This document shows positions 34,614 through 46,541 of a stretch of 64,000 bases of DNA, piece by piece. The notes beneath the pieces are model-generated. The model made no database searches. It had not been told where the DNA came from and was given only the letters and a program-made list of their open reading frames with translations. This DNA is from Tomocerus qinae. Lineage: Eukaryota; Arthropoda; Collembola; Entomobryomorpha; Tomoceridae. Location: contig CM034547.1 in assembly GCA_020055645.1 (NCBI GenBank), positions 21,801,013 through 21,865,012 on the forward strand. Reading direction: 5' to 3'. Position numbers and translations under genes: made by a program. Within the stretch, counting starts at the first letter, position 1, and the number at the start of each line of letters is the position of its first letter.

Positions 34614-35840
34614 TTAAATGTTTACAAAAGGGAATGTTTTCTTTACGATGATTATTGCAGCAGCGAATACCAAAGTCTTGTCTATAACTGTTACGCTCTC
34701 TTTGAAACAAAGTCCAAACATTGGAATATCGTTCATACTTTCTTCTTGTAAATTCTTCCACGTTTTAAAGGATATAATTGCAACCTTTTTGTTTGATGTG
34801 ACTTGGCGGACGAGAAAATGGCATTCATTCTTTTGTGTCGGCAATTTTAATTTGACGATAAAATCATGAGATTTGTCTCCCGGCTCAACTGTTTCACAAT
34901 TTAGAAGCAAATCTCCAAAAGGGTTAAGATGGATCCTTCCTATCCTGTATTTCCCGCAATAAACAGGACAAATCTAAAATTACCGATACAGATAATTTTA
35001 AAGGTATTAATTTCATTTATTTTGAATGCAATAACGACGTAATTTTAATGCTGACACAAGACACATCATCTGTTGGTTAGAAATAGTTTTCTTAGTTAAG
35101 TAGGACACTTACGCAGCCGTTGTTTAGGTCATTGCATGAAATTTTGAGTACTTGTTCTTCGAACATTGAAATTACAAAATAATTACAAATGTTAGCTGCC
35201 AGAGTTTGATCCGGTTTATATTCAGCGTTGCCAAACGGATTTTTAGACCCAGCTTTATGAGGAATTACGTGAGGACTCCCATTCTGTCCGAGAAAGTACA
35301 TTAACTTTCCTTCCCTATTGTAAATTTCTATGATATCGTAATACGGTTTTTTAAACTGGATGATAATTGGTGGATAAGTATCTATGGTGGCCGCTTTAAG
35401 AAATCTAGTGTATCTGTAATTGCAGAAGTCTGAAGATGGTTGGAATCTATAATAGGTCGTAGGCAGTCTTTTAAAGAAATAAGCGTTCGTTCCATTTAGT
35501 TCTTTACGAATATGATCCCACCGACTGGCAGTCAAATCTGCGAATTAATTTAATTGTAGTGTCTACATAATAGAGTTAGTAAAATAATTCTGTAATTAAG
35601 AATTTCACCTGGAAAAGTTACCAAATCTCTGCATATGGCATTCAGTTTGTATAAATAAAGCTGCCTTTGTTGTTCTTGGTTGTTATCTAGTGATTCCTGA
35701 TCCAGACGACGAGTTTTTTTAACTCTGAATTGTTTCTTGAATGCTCTATGCGCTATTTCATCCAAGATACTCTGTGTGTCAAGAGCAAACCACATAGAAT
35801 CCCATTTTCTATTCCTGTCGGTGATTCTGTGAAAAGACAT
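34614..35840 (-). CDS. Unrecognised three-exon protein (338 aa)
   Basis: Exons 35840-35609, 35537-35113 and 34973-34614 join in phase 1 and 0 with good splice sites. The N-terminal third is charged (AFKKQFRVKKTRRLDQES). The middle and end are a beta-rich sequence (IIIQFKKPYYDIIEIYNREG, ICPVYCGKYRIGRIHLNPFG) finishing in a hydrophobic helix (VFAAAIIIV) before a short basic tail. The order, a beta-rich core followed by a buried C-terminal helix, recalls phospholipid scramblase/Tubby-like folds, but no diagnostic motif is visible, so this is only a hint. There is no signal peptide. The last exon might end earlier at a GTAAAG site, with a further exon unseen. Confidence 0.65.
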
Positions 35841-36182
35841 TCTACAATCATGGCATTAACTTGTGTTAGATACTATAAATTAGAATTTTAGGAAATGGCG
35901 TGTATAGCTATACTGATGTATACTTGTTCGTATTATTAGCTCCCTAAATTCTTATCGATAAAGATAACTTACAAAATATCCTTTTACACCAAAGCATGTG
36001 AAGCTAAAGGATTTCAAACTTCATAATAAAGATGAATTTTGGGTGAATTTCAGCAGAAAGACAATGCGTGGACATTGTTACCTTGCCTCCCGTTTCCTAT
36101 TCCCCTTATTATTACGGGTGATTCGGGGGCCTTTGTCAACGGCCAAGGAAAATAGAATAAAATAATATTATTTAATAATATT

Positions 36183-36330
36183 ATGTCAACGGCTGTACAT
36201 ATAGTAAATGGAAGGATTTGGACCAATAATTCTTGCATTGTCACTCTCGTTTTTGTGTCGATTTTTTGTGCTGGAGGGCAACTAAAAGCTGAGCAACTAA
36301 AAGCATTGACAACGATGATCAAGGTATGTA
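36183..36330 (+). pseudogene. Partial duplicate of the secretory protein gene at 40582
   Basis: Bases about 36228-36330 are clearly similar to 40582-40690: both encode a signal peptide of the form CxVTLVFVSxFCAG, and the following CATTGACAACGATGATC parallels CATCGACAACAATGATC. The copy has an insert with a short tandem duplication (CAACTAAAAGCTGAG) after the signal peptide and lacks the rest of the gene. No promoter-like feature was seen. A stem of TAATATTATT repeats and an imperfect hairpin precede it (36130-36195). It may be a truncated duplicate or a surviving first exon of a diverged relative. Confidence 0.55.
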
Positions 36331-37764
36331 ATACATACCTTGATACATACTATTACCTTTTGTTCTACGATAAGCATTATTCCTTCAGATGCAAGTCCTG
36401 GGACAATTTTATATATTTCGCAATTCTATTTGCAGGTTTAAAAAATCCAATAAAGAAATTGTCATGTAAAAAAAATTAAGACTTTGAAATATTTATAACA
36501 TTGGAGAACTTCGAGATCAAAATGTTATTCATTATTTAGTTGTTTACACCTTTACAAAATGCTGAACCATAGCCTGCAGTACCAACACTATTAGTAAAGG
36601 AAACAAAAAATATATATGCTAATGCCGATAAGCCTTTTGTGTTGTATGATTAGGGCTATATATTTACTAGGGCTGGAAATACGCCTATTTGCAGACAAAT
36701 TAAATATAGTAATTCTACGAATAAAATGCCATGTCGTTACCACCACCTTAAACTAAACATGCATGATAAGCACATTATACATATTGATTATTCCATGAAG
36801 GTATAAGCATAGGTTGACAAGGTTGACTGGCCGCATTATAAATGTCACCGTTCTATCACGCAATTAAGTATTTCCATGATTTGCATTGCATGCAACACAA
36901 TGGAGGGGCGGTAACTATTGATTACTGACACCAAACTTGTTGGCACTTAGCAATATACAAACTCCAGTCTTTACGTGTATTTTAAACACCTATATTATGT
37001 ACACAATCTGATTCATAACGTATCAGAGCAAGTAAACATGTATGTCAAGTGTTGGTGAATAGTAAATACGCAAACTATCTAAAATTAATATTGATGATAG
37101 TTGGCCCAGGCCTAATGTAGGTATACAATCAAAGCAAACAATACTATAGTACAAAATACATTTTTACCATTCAGTAACTGATAATTAAAAATAGGATATA
37201 ATTGTCGATTGGAGATCAAGAAGGGCCTTTTTGATTTTCTAAATAAATTGGTATACTTAGCAACAAACTTTGACATGATACGGGGTCGTTCAAAAATAGT
37301 GCCCAGCATGAAGGAAAATCATAATTTGGAGTAAATTGAGTTTCAATTGTGATAATCTTGTCACGGATAATTTTACCATTTTCAATTCGCTAGAATGGGA
37401 AAAACAGACACTAGGACTCGGAACTTGCATCAAAATGTAGCAAGACAAATGCTATCTATTTAGATTAAACATGAAATCATGTCAAATTTACGTGGTTGAT
37501 TCTGCTACTTAAAGCCGTAACAGAAACTCGCCTGGGTGAAGGGGGCTATCTATTAGGGGACGTATCTATTAGGGGGCGGGGACGTAGCAGCGACCTCTAA
37601 ATCAGAGAAAAAGAGTAGATTTTTTCCAAAAATTGCAAAATGTTTTTCGCGCGAATATATTTTATTTTTGCCATTATTTTTGGTTGCGCCACCCCTTGAA
37701 CAAATTTCTGGATACGTGAATGGCTGTGCAGACATGTTTGGAAAGAAATAAGAAAGGAGGAAAC

Positions 37765-38306
37765 AATAAAAATCAACAGAAAATCAAAGTTGATTAAAAT
37801 TGAGCATCTAAATCAACAGAAAGTCCAAATTGATTAGCGAAAATCAAAATTAATTAACAGAAAATCAAAATTGATTAATTTCGAGTATTAAAATCAACAT
37901 AAAATCAAAATTGATTAATTTCGAGTATTAAAATCAACAGAAAATCAAAATTGATTAATTCCTAGTATTAAAATCAACAGAAAATCAAAATGGAATAATA
38001 TTGAGTATTAAAATCAACAGAAAATCAAAATGGATTAATATTGAGTATTAAAATCAACAGGAAATCAAAATTGATTAATATTGAGTATTAAAATCAACAG
38101 AAAATCAAAATGATTAATATTGAGTATTAAAATCAACAGAAAATCAAAATGATTAATTTCGAGCATTAAAATCAACAGAAAATCAAAATTGATTAATATT
38201 GAGTAATAAAATCAACAGAAATTCAAAATTGATTTATATTGAGTATTAAAATCAACAGAAAATCAAAATTGATTAATTTTGAGTAATAAAATCAACAGAA
38301 AATTAC
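37765..38306. repeat. AT-rich minisatellite, 40-bp unit, about 13 copies
   Basis: The unit contains AAATCAACAGAAAATC followed by AAAATTGATTAATATT and GAGTATTA. Copies vary by single-base changes and 1-nt deletions, with outer copies most diverged. Each unit has a small dyad (AATCAA...TTGATT). No coding role. Confidence 0.92.
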
Positions 38307-38959
38307 ATTATTATACTACTAGCTGAAAATGTTGAAATCAGTAAATTTCTAGCGACTGCGCATTGGCCCGAATTTCATAGACCGTTGATTGGACTCAGTA
38401 CTGATAGTCTAAGTGTAGTCCTTGCTCATTAATTGCAAAATATTACCCTTACTCATTAGTTACACAATATTACGGACAAATATACAAACCTTAATACCAA
38501 ATTCCATGCGCATGTCCCACTTTTGTTTAAAAGATTATGTTTATGTAGAGTAAAGATTAAAGTCCGGGTGCATATAGGTACGTAAATGATCTCTCGACTA
38601 ACATATTTCCCAGTAAACAACATCCCAATTTGTGACAAAAGACATACTTCTGAAATATGCACTATATTCCCTTAAAATCAAAATTGAGGTCTGAAGAAAA
38701 TAGACTAATTTTGACTATCAAAATGAATAGGAATTCGAAGTATAAAACATTTGGCACCAAATAGTTATTCGTACAGTTATTTTACAGTTTTTTGTGCCCA
38801 GTTTAGTCAACCGTTCGAAAGTTTCAGTTTGGTCAACCGTTAGTGTACAGGGATTTCCGGACAGACAGACAGAAATAGTATTCGTATCCACAGGACACTT
38901 TTCCAAAGAATCTCATAATTTCAGTATCTTTATGTGGTCATAGTTACAAATAGTTGAGG

Positions 38960-39101
38960 CTGAATTTAGGCAGTGGTACTTTGTTGCCGCTAGCGGTAGT
39001 GTTGTAGCGTGTCGCCACCGTTGCCGCTGCTGTTGCCGCTAACCTCCCATACCTCCCAGCGGCAACAGCGGAGACAGTTAAGTAGCGCTGCCTAAATTCG
39101 G
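38960..39101. mobile_element. GC-rich MITE-like hairpin element (142 bp)
   Basis: Inverted ends CTGAATTTAGGCAG...TACT (38960-38980) and AGTAGCGCTGCCTAAATTCGG (39081-39101) enclose a GC-rich interior with complementary GTTGCCGCTGCTGTTGCC and GGCAACAGCGG blocks. It stands out in the AT-rich surroundings. The flanks TCATAGTTACAAATAGTT and TCATAGTTGACTAAATAGTT look like an imperfect duplicated target. Confidence 0.7.
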
Positions 39102-40581
39102 TCATAGTTGACTAAATAGTTAATGAATGGCCCCCTGTAATTTGTTTACTTGAAAATTTTCAAATAAATAAAAATCAAAAGGCCCTTCTTGATCTCCAGT
39201 CGACAATTATTGACCAAAGAGAATGAAATGCATGTACATTGTGGAATAGCCTAAATCAGTATAAATCTTAATAGGGAATTTGTCTTCTTATTTGTGCAGA
39301 AATCAAATACATTATAATAATGTACCTATATATGCTTATATGAAAAATATTTATATAATAACTAAGATTTTTGCTAAAATGAAAGTAAAATTAATAAGGG
39401 AAAGTACGAATAATTGAGGAATCTTAGCAGAAAAGTCATATTTTATTACCCCAAACCAAGACCTAAAGTGTCAAGATTTTAGGTCAAGTTTCCTGGTGCG
39501 AATTAATAAAGTTAATTTCTGAGGAACGTGTGTTTTTAATTTACATATGCACACAACAGAGTATGTAAATTTTATCCTCTCTTCAAAGTTTTATATAGAA
39601 TAAACAATTTGAAGATACGCTGAATTACTGTACACAAGTGAGGTAGGGATTCTATTTGGTTAGGTTGGCTGAACTTGAGACTACTATTGTGTGATGTTAT
39701 CTTCTCAAATATTTATAAACGTTGACAAATCAGATATACCATAATACTTATCATAAGGATTTCCGCTTTCAATTTCAGATGCACACTTTAAAGCCGTATA
39801 TAGCTGAAGAGTGCATCCTTGTTTTTCTCTTTTATGTAAAGATAGAGGTAATTGGTGAATCTTCTCACAGTCAGTCTCGTCAGCATTATATAGTTTCTCA
39901 CAATAACAAGTAAATACACAGAAACAAAGATTTTATGTGTGTATTGCCCTTACACTTGGAACGTTAATCTATCGTGTATGAATGTAATGCTCGATTGCAA
40001 TTTGCAATCTTTAATTCGTAGGTGCATGTAGTTTGGTGGAGCGAAGATACTTAATTTAACACATACAGTATGAACTATGAACTTTCACTAACACAAAGAC
40101 ACTGACAATATTGATATGACTGGCGAAAAGGAAAGGGAACTTGATTGGCGACGCAAGTAAGTTGTATCTTTACGCATACCAAATCACACTATACAATGTA
40201 TCAGCAGAAATCAACAGTAAAAAGAAGATGAGCACAACAATTTCTGGTAAAGCACGCAGAGATTGTAACCTTCCCACCACGACTATGCAATGCAGTCAAA
40301 ACCGGTTTCCCTAAATTTCATATTTTTGTAAGTGGGTTCATTTCAGAATTCTACAGTGGTCATTTAAGTACATATCAAGAGGTAACTCAACACTGAACAA
40401 AACTCTTCCTTTTATTTGATGAGGTTCATAGTCTGTCAGTCAGTTGCATCTTCATCTTCACTAAGAAACAGTCTTAGCCAGTGCGCGGTGCCACTACAAA
40501 CTTTTGTGCTCAAATAGATTTTCTCAATTTTTAAGAAGTCAGAAAAAAGCTGTTATTAGAAGCGCTAGAAAATTCGAAAAA

Positions 40582-40998
40582 ATGAAGCCTTGCCTTGTCA
40601 CACTCGTTTTCGTGTCACTTTTCTGTGCTGGAGTTTTTGCAACAATAAGCATCGACAACAATGATCCGGATGCCAATTCTAATTCTGATGGCCATGGTTG
40701 GGACTCGAACAACAACGAAGATGATTCTTCTGGAATATCCGAAACTTTCTCGAAGATTATCAAAATTCCCCACACTATCATTGGGTTCATAAAGGACTCT
40801 GGAATCTACATTCTTGCACTGCCTTTGCTCATCATCATTCCCATTTGTATCTTCTTGTCCAGTTTCAAGAATTTCGTCCAGGGATTTGTTGATAGTCACG
40901 GATGGCGTCGTTCTCTCAGCGATACCACTTTACTTGGTTCACGGTCTCGAGTCAAGTTAGATGATAAAGTTGTTAAAAGGATCTTGAAAAGCGTTTGA
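40582..40998 (+). CDS. Small secretory/membrane protein, unrecognised (138 aa)
   Basis: The preferred start is the ATG giving a signal peptide (LVTLVFVSLFCAGVFA); an earlier in-frame ATG at 40504 would add a basic stretch before it. An Asp/Asn/Ser-rich acidic segment follows (about residues 20-50). A long hydrophobic segment comes next (YILALPLLIIIPICIFL), then a basic C-terminal part with dibasic-type sites (WRR, VVKR). No family is recognised. The hydrophobic stretch suggests a membrane-anchored or membrane-active product. A GTAAGT donor nine bases after the stop suggests a 3' UTR intron. A partial relative lies 4.3 kb upstream at 36.2 kb. Confidence 0.7.
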   Translation: MKPCLVTLVFVSLFCAGVFATISIDNNDPDANSNSDGHGWDSNNNEDDSSGISETFSKIIKIPHTIIGFIKDSGIYILALPLLIIIPICIFLSSFKNFVQGFVDSHGWRRSLSDTTLLGSRSRVKLDDKVVKRILKSV

Positions 40999-43361
40999 AT
41001 ACAAGGGTAAGTAAATTAAATTACTTTTTGTTTCTTAGATGCTATATTTAAATATTTAATCATAGGAAGCAGCTAAACCAGACCCATTGAACTGTTTGTT
41101 GGTTTTATACAGATGATTGCACGCTCTTCACCTTTGTTGTCGATGACCTGACATTTTTCTGAATTGTATTCTCGAGCTCAAGTGTGCCATGAAAATCAGA
41201 AAGTTAACCGAAAACTGGTTTATCTTACTTTTTAATGTCCTACTATTTTAAGCCTCCATTAATAACGTCAGCCTTCCTTCTTCAGCGAAAGCTTATTAGC
41301 ATTTTATTGTATTCAAATTAAGGTATATACTTGGGAGCTCTGTTTTAGACAAAATGAAATGTTCATGCTTTGGCGTGAGGTAAAATAAATCATTGATTGA
41401 TCTTTCATGCATTTACAAGCAATGAATTGACTCTGTTAAGGCGTTTCTGATGAAGCTCCCAAGTTTTCCCCTATAAGTACTTACATTTTTATTTATACAT
41501 AGATGTGTAAATAGATTTTATTTTTTGACCATGGCTCCTGATTGTCCTGATTCCTATTATTTATGTACTTAGAATAATAATAGTAGTATCTCCTCTATGT
41601 ATGTCTTATAATTGCTTTCCTCCAAAATATATATTTATCCACCCACTATATATTTTATACAGGTAGATATAGGTAGTCATTATATCCTCTTGCATTTATA
41701 GTTCTTAAATATCATTAGACATTTAACATATGAAGATAAAATTTTACCAGAAAGGGAATAATGGTACATTTGCGTGTTTAATCAAATGCTCTTCCTTTAA
41801 AAATGCCTACTAAAAAGGAAAGGATGACTACAACTAGTTACAACGAGAGTGTATAGTACAGCTATATAACATATAATAGATGAGTAAATATTACGTATGA
41901 CATTAGTTTCTGAATTGAAAGTACCTTTGTGTCGTTTTCGTATTAGGTTGTACAAAAAATTGGAAAAGTTGATACTTGTCTGTTATAACATCTGCAGCTT
42001 TCATGTAGACGTAATTTATTATTTTACATCTGTAATTCTTGTGAAGCATTCTTGATGTACCTGGTAATCTACTTGTAATTATTGCTTGTAGATTAGCGTG
42101 CATAGGTACACGCAACCAATTAGCAGAAACATTTATTTAATTGCAGGTATTTACTAAAAGGATTCACGCCATAATTATAACATGCTATTCCCTATAGCCT
42201 TGAAGCAATTTACTGAATGATTAGAGCTTGTATAGATTCTAATGTTAAGGTCCTCTTAAGGACGATTTAGATTCAAAAATTTAGGAAAAGTTCTTTCAGG
42301 AATACTAAAAGTACAACGTATAACTTATTTCACAGAACTGTTTACTACAATTAAGCCAAAAATTAAGAGGCAAATGTAACAATGAAAATTACCAGTAGAG
42401 AGAGAGATAGAGAAGTTTAAAAAATTAATGAGCATAAATGCCTTGTTGAACCTGCATTGTTTTTCATTTTGGTTGCTTGCCAAATTGCCTTTTCGACAAA
42501 TCTTTGTGTATTTCCTAGCAGTAGTATTATAGTAGTCATTTTGTTTAACAATTGTTTTTACATTATATACTTTTACGTATATATGTACTTTTAAGTATGT
42601 TAGGAATATTGTTACCATTATTTGTTATGTTTGTATAAATTATTTGTCTCTTCATCGTTATTGACATCATTTTATTGTAAAGTGAATCGAAGTAATAAAG
42701 ATTATACTTTGTTATACTTGCAAACTTAAACCAAAGCCTTAATTTTACATAAAAATGTCCAACAAAATTATTTTATGCTTAAAAATTTATGCTTCTTCAT
42801 TGCATACAGTACGTCATAATTTTAGTTCCTAAGAGTCGATGCACTACATTTTTTGTTGGTACCTACCTGAAAACTGCATTTGACAGTCTAAGCAAGTACC
42901 ACGATCAATAACCCTTGGCCATATAGTGAAACGTGCAATGCGTCATGCAGTTTCTTTAAATCTAACAATAGTAATAATATGTTTTATGCCATGGTCTTCA
43001 AAGGTAATGCAATTACAGTAAGATTAATTTTAAAGGTTACTTTCTTATTGCTATTGCCAATATGTTTCAGATGTAAATGTAAGTTGCTCTCATGAATAAT
43101 ATTAGGTGAGAAAGCTTCATGAAAAGTTTCTGCGTGAGCATTGGAAATTAAAGTGCAAAACTTTCCTTATCTCAACTAATCGTTAAAGTGAATAATTCTA
43201 TAGTGGGTAGATGCAATCAAACATTTAGTTACCTCATAATAAGCAAAATCATACGTAGTAGTGTGTGTAATATTTATTGCATTATTGATGGTAGCACATT
43301 TTGATTAGAAGCCAAAAGTTATAAAGTTTTCACATCAATTACATATTATACAAGTAGCTTT
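40999..43361. other. Intergenic, no gene seen
   Basis: About 2.4 kb between converging genes. AT-rich, with likely 3' UTR of the upstream gene at its start. The short frames present show no domain. Confidence 0.45.
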
Positions 43362-45243
43362 TCACACTTTTTTGAATTGAATGACTATAATTGCGTAAGT
43401 GACGAAAACGCTAGTGATCTAAGGGTAAATAAGATACAATGCTTACAATTTTTGCATTTTGTACGGAGTTGTATTGCATTGGAATTGTATATCAGCCAAA
43501 GAGAAACTTACCGCACCCACAAATGGATATGTCACAACAAAAAACTCTCCCCCCTTCAAACCTAAAGGGGAGACGGAGGCTTCCGTCACTAGAAACATCA
43601 CTTTTAATTTTGAAGCTGTATCATTGTCAGCAATGTTACCACTTATGGTCAGCAGCCATATTTTAAATCGGTTGAACTGTACAAAAAAGGTCATGAGAGG
43701 TATTACGATTAAATACCTAAGAAAATATCTGAATGTACAGGTTTTATTAAATGAGCCATGGGCCTGCTAAATAAATGTAGCATGCAAATTAATGCACAGC
43801 AAATCCCAGTTTAGACTTAGCAATCAATATACCTTAGTGTTACCTTCTGCAGCAATGAGAAGAATTCCAAAATAGTATACCATGGAGTAAGTGTAGCTTA
43901 TCATTTCAAAGTAACTATATGTGTCAAAAATAATAATAATATTTAAAGCGAAAAATGGAACTGCTTCTATGATAAATAATGCCAGGATTGGACCATTTAC
44001 ATCATTGAGACAAAAAATCAGTTTTGAAATTCGGCCATAGTATCTAGAAATCTGGTAATATTATAGTTAACGTTAGATAGGCTTTAATTGTAATGCCTAT
44101 AATAGTATGTAACATTTAATGTACAAGTTACCTTTTCCAGTGTTGATAAGTTTGTATAATTAATATTCGTTGTAGCATATCTCTGGACTTGTCCATCGTC
44201 AAAAGGATGAAGTCGCATGTACTTGTCAAATTCTCGACTTAAGGAATAAAATGATAGAGAAGATATCATACAGAATAATACAGCAAAGTGAATTACAAAT
44301 CGCCAATATATTTCTAGAAACATGGTCACACAACCAAATATTACGACTGCCACATTTGCATCGTCGTCTGCAATTGCTGTTTTGTTAGATGTTATGTAAA
44401 GGTTGTACATGTATCGGCTGCTGTACAGTTTCAAGTAGCCCCATAGAGTATTGGGGAAGGAAATATACCCAGATGTTGCAAACATAGTTGCTTGTACCAT
44501 CCCAGCAATGCAAAATAGCCCTGGAAATACTGTATTCTGCAAATAATGACATTTTTATTTAAAAATATTGTTTTTTCAATGGCCTTCAAAGACAAAACAT
44601 TTTAAATATTTCATTTTCATTTCAAAATGCAGTAAATAATCTTACTTTATAAGTTCGCCTGTAAAACGTTGCGCTATCATTTTGGCAAATGTTCAAAATT
44701 TTTGTGAAACTGTCTCTCTTGAACCAACAGATGTAAATTAATACGAAACAATATCCAGAATTTGTAACAAAGGCCGCAATTTCAAATAAAAGTTCTGGTC
44801 TAACTTCAATTTTCCCAACCAAAACTTCTCGCAGTATTACCACAGAAAGTAATGATGTCATTATCATTACTAAAAGCGAACAAACCTTAAATCATCATCG
44901 TGTGGACAAATTAAAATTATCAGATACGAAAAATTGCAAAAATTTAGTATACTATTAGTTTAAACGTAATTTCAAATACTTTCTTTCAACGGTGCAAAAT
45001 GTGCATTAGATTGTTCAATAATCAATGAATTACCTTTTGTAAAGGATTTGAACAACGTTGGTAGTAGCCTCCATTTTGAACAAATCGGAATGGAGAAATA
45101 AGCAAATAAAAACTGAAGTCAAAATATATTTTGTAGTAAAGGAAGAGGTCGGATTTATTTTGGAGAACCATATTTTCAGAATATAAATAATCTTCCTGAT
45201 CATGGTCAATTATTAAGACCTCAGGAGAACTTTTCATGAGCAT
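43362..45243 (-). CDS. Gustatory receptor family chemoreceptor 1
   Basis: Six exons, all joined in phase 0: 45243-45034, 44885-44646, 44536-44132, 44051-43833, 43676-43512, 43418-43362, encoding 431 residues. About seven hydrophobic segments are visible. The N-terminal region has the typical LLISPFRF before the first helix. The last exon, only 19 codons long, encodes ITSVFVTYAIIVIQFKKV, containing the TYxxxxxQF signature of the arthropod gustatory receptor family; the exon before it ends at a GTAAGT donor in the TYPFVGA sequence. It is a ligand-gated cation channel subunit of sensory neurons by family. The ligand is unknown. It is in tandem with the receptor at 46542-48290, which has the same exon plan. 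Confidence 0.88.
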
Positions 45244-46541
45244 TGCTGTTTACCTGTGGCGTCAAATGTGAACTAAAATTCGGTTCTAAAGAAAGATTTC
45301 AATATGCTAAGGTAATGTGTGATTGGACAAGTTTTTTCATTTTGTTCCCTATATAAACCAGGTTGTTTGTATAATACTTACCATGTTAAATGCTGGTAAT
45401 TGAATAGTCATATTTATGGCTTTCTGCTCGACAATAAAAAGGCCATGTGGCTAATGGCTTAGAGTGATTTGCTTTTATAGAACATACAAAGAAAAGAATG
45501 ATAAATGCATAATGAAAATGTCGAATTTTTAGCAAGGTTGCTACTTGTTACATATGCTTAGGGTGCCAAGAAGGTTTAAGAGATAAACAGTTTACTTCTG
45601 TCTCCGCAATTTGCGAATGTACGGTTGATTATTTCGGGTCATGAATGCTCTGTAAACTGATTGAGCCCAATTGTAAACTGTGCCTTGGACCAAATTGGAC
45701 ATTTCAACTTTATCCATTCAAAAGTTATGACTTTTGAAACTAAAACAGGCAGAAAGACGGCAAAAACAAAGTCATATAACGCACTAATGTCCTTTTAGTT
45801 ATTAATAAATACTAAGTAGTGAGAGTATAGGCTCTGAGGCTAATTAGAAATGCCAACCAAGGTCTAGAACGGTTTATTAACATTCGGAATTCGGTGATCA
45901 AAAATGATAGTTATTTAGCAATTCTCCTATAACGGTCATGTTTCCCATGGGATTAATACTTGCCATTTGGCAGTACAGTAGCTTTGTAGCACGCTTATAT
46001 TAGCACATGCTTATTCCTAGTTTTACAGTTTTAGTTGAATCATTAGGGAAGAATGAAATTCAATTTGAGACATGCAAGCTGATTTACCTACCGAGAACCA
46101 TTTTTCTGATTAATTTGAAAGCAAACTATCGTTTGAAGTTTCAGCATAAACAGAAGCCAATCGTTTATGTGAATATTTTAACAGCACGATGCTCAGTAGT
46201 TCTAATTATTTTCTACTTGCTATAATAATGTCATTTAGTTGGCTTTCCTCTGTATATTTTAGATAGAAAACAGTAGCACATTGCACATTGGTTTTAACAG
46301 CATTATTTATTACATGATACATTTGTGTAATACGTGAATAGGTAGGTGAATCATATTTTCCAAGATGTCTCATATCAATCTTCCTTACTGTAAAGAAATA
46401 AATATACATACGATAACAATATATGAATTTTAGTCTTAAAGTGTCGTTTAAAGAAGTACAGCATAGCATTGTTAATCTCAGGTTAGTAAAAGTAGTCGTG
46501 TAGAACATCTGGAGGACAATGTTTGTTAATCCATTCACATT
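45244..46541. other. Spacer between the two gustatory receptor genes
   Basis: About 1.3 kb with no exon seen. It contains the 3' side of receptor 2 and the promoter of receptor 1. Confidence 0.45.

Larger units (their letters stand above)
37200..39209. mobile_element. 2-kb block bounded by inverted repeats of about 48 nt
   Basis: 37200-37248 and 39162-39209 are reverse complements with few differences; the core is TTGGAGATCAAGAAGGGCC at the left and its complement at the right. Between them lie the 40-bp minisatellite and the small hairpin element. No transposase is present. This may be a composite or foldback non-autonomous element, or two separate insertions of the same short repeat in opposite orientation. 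Confidence 0.5.
36480..40581. other. Repeat-bearing intergenic region
   Basis: About 4 kb without coding exons. It holds the inverted-repeat pair 37200/39162, a 40-bp minisatellite and a GC-rich hairpin element, all listed separately. A short TA-rich region is found near 36606. The last few hundred bases are presumably the promoter and 5' UTR of the gene at 40582. Confidence 0.5.

Noticed and set aside
46206..46538. Minus-strand frame of 110 codons downstream of receptor 2
   Set aside because: It starts after the stop of the receptor's short last exon and shows no helix pattern; likely chance in the 3' flank.
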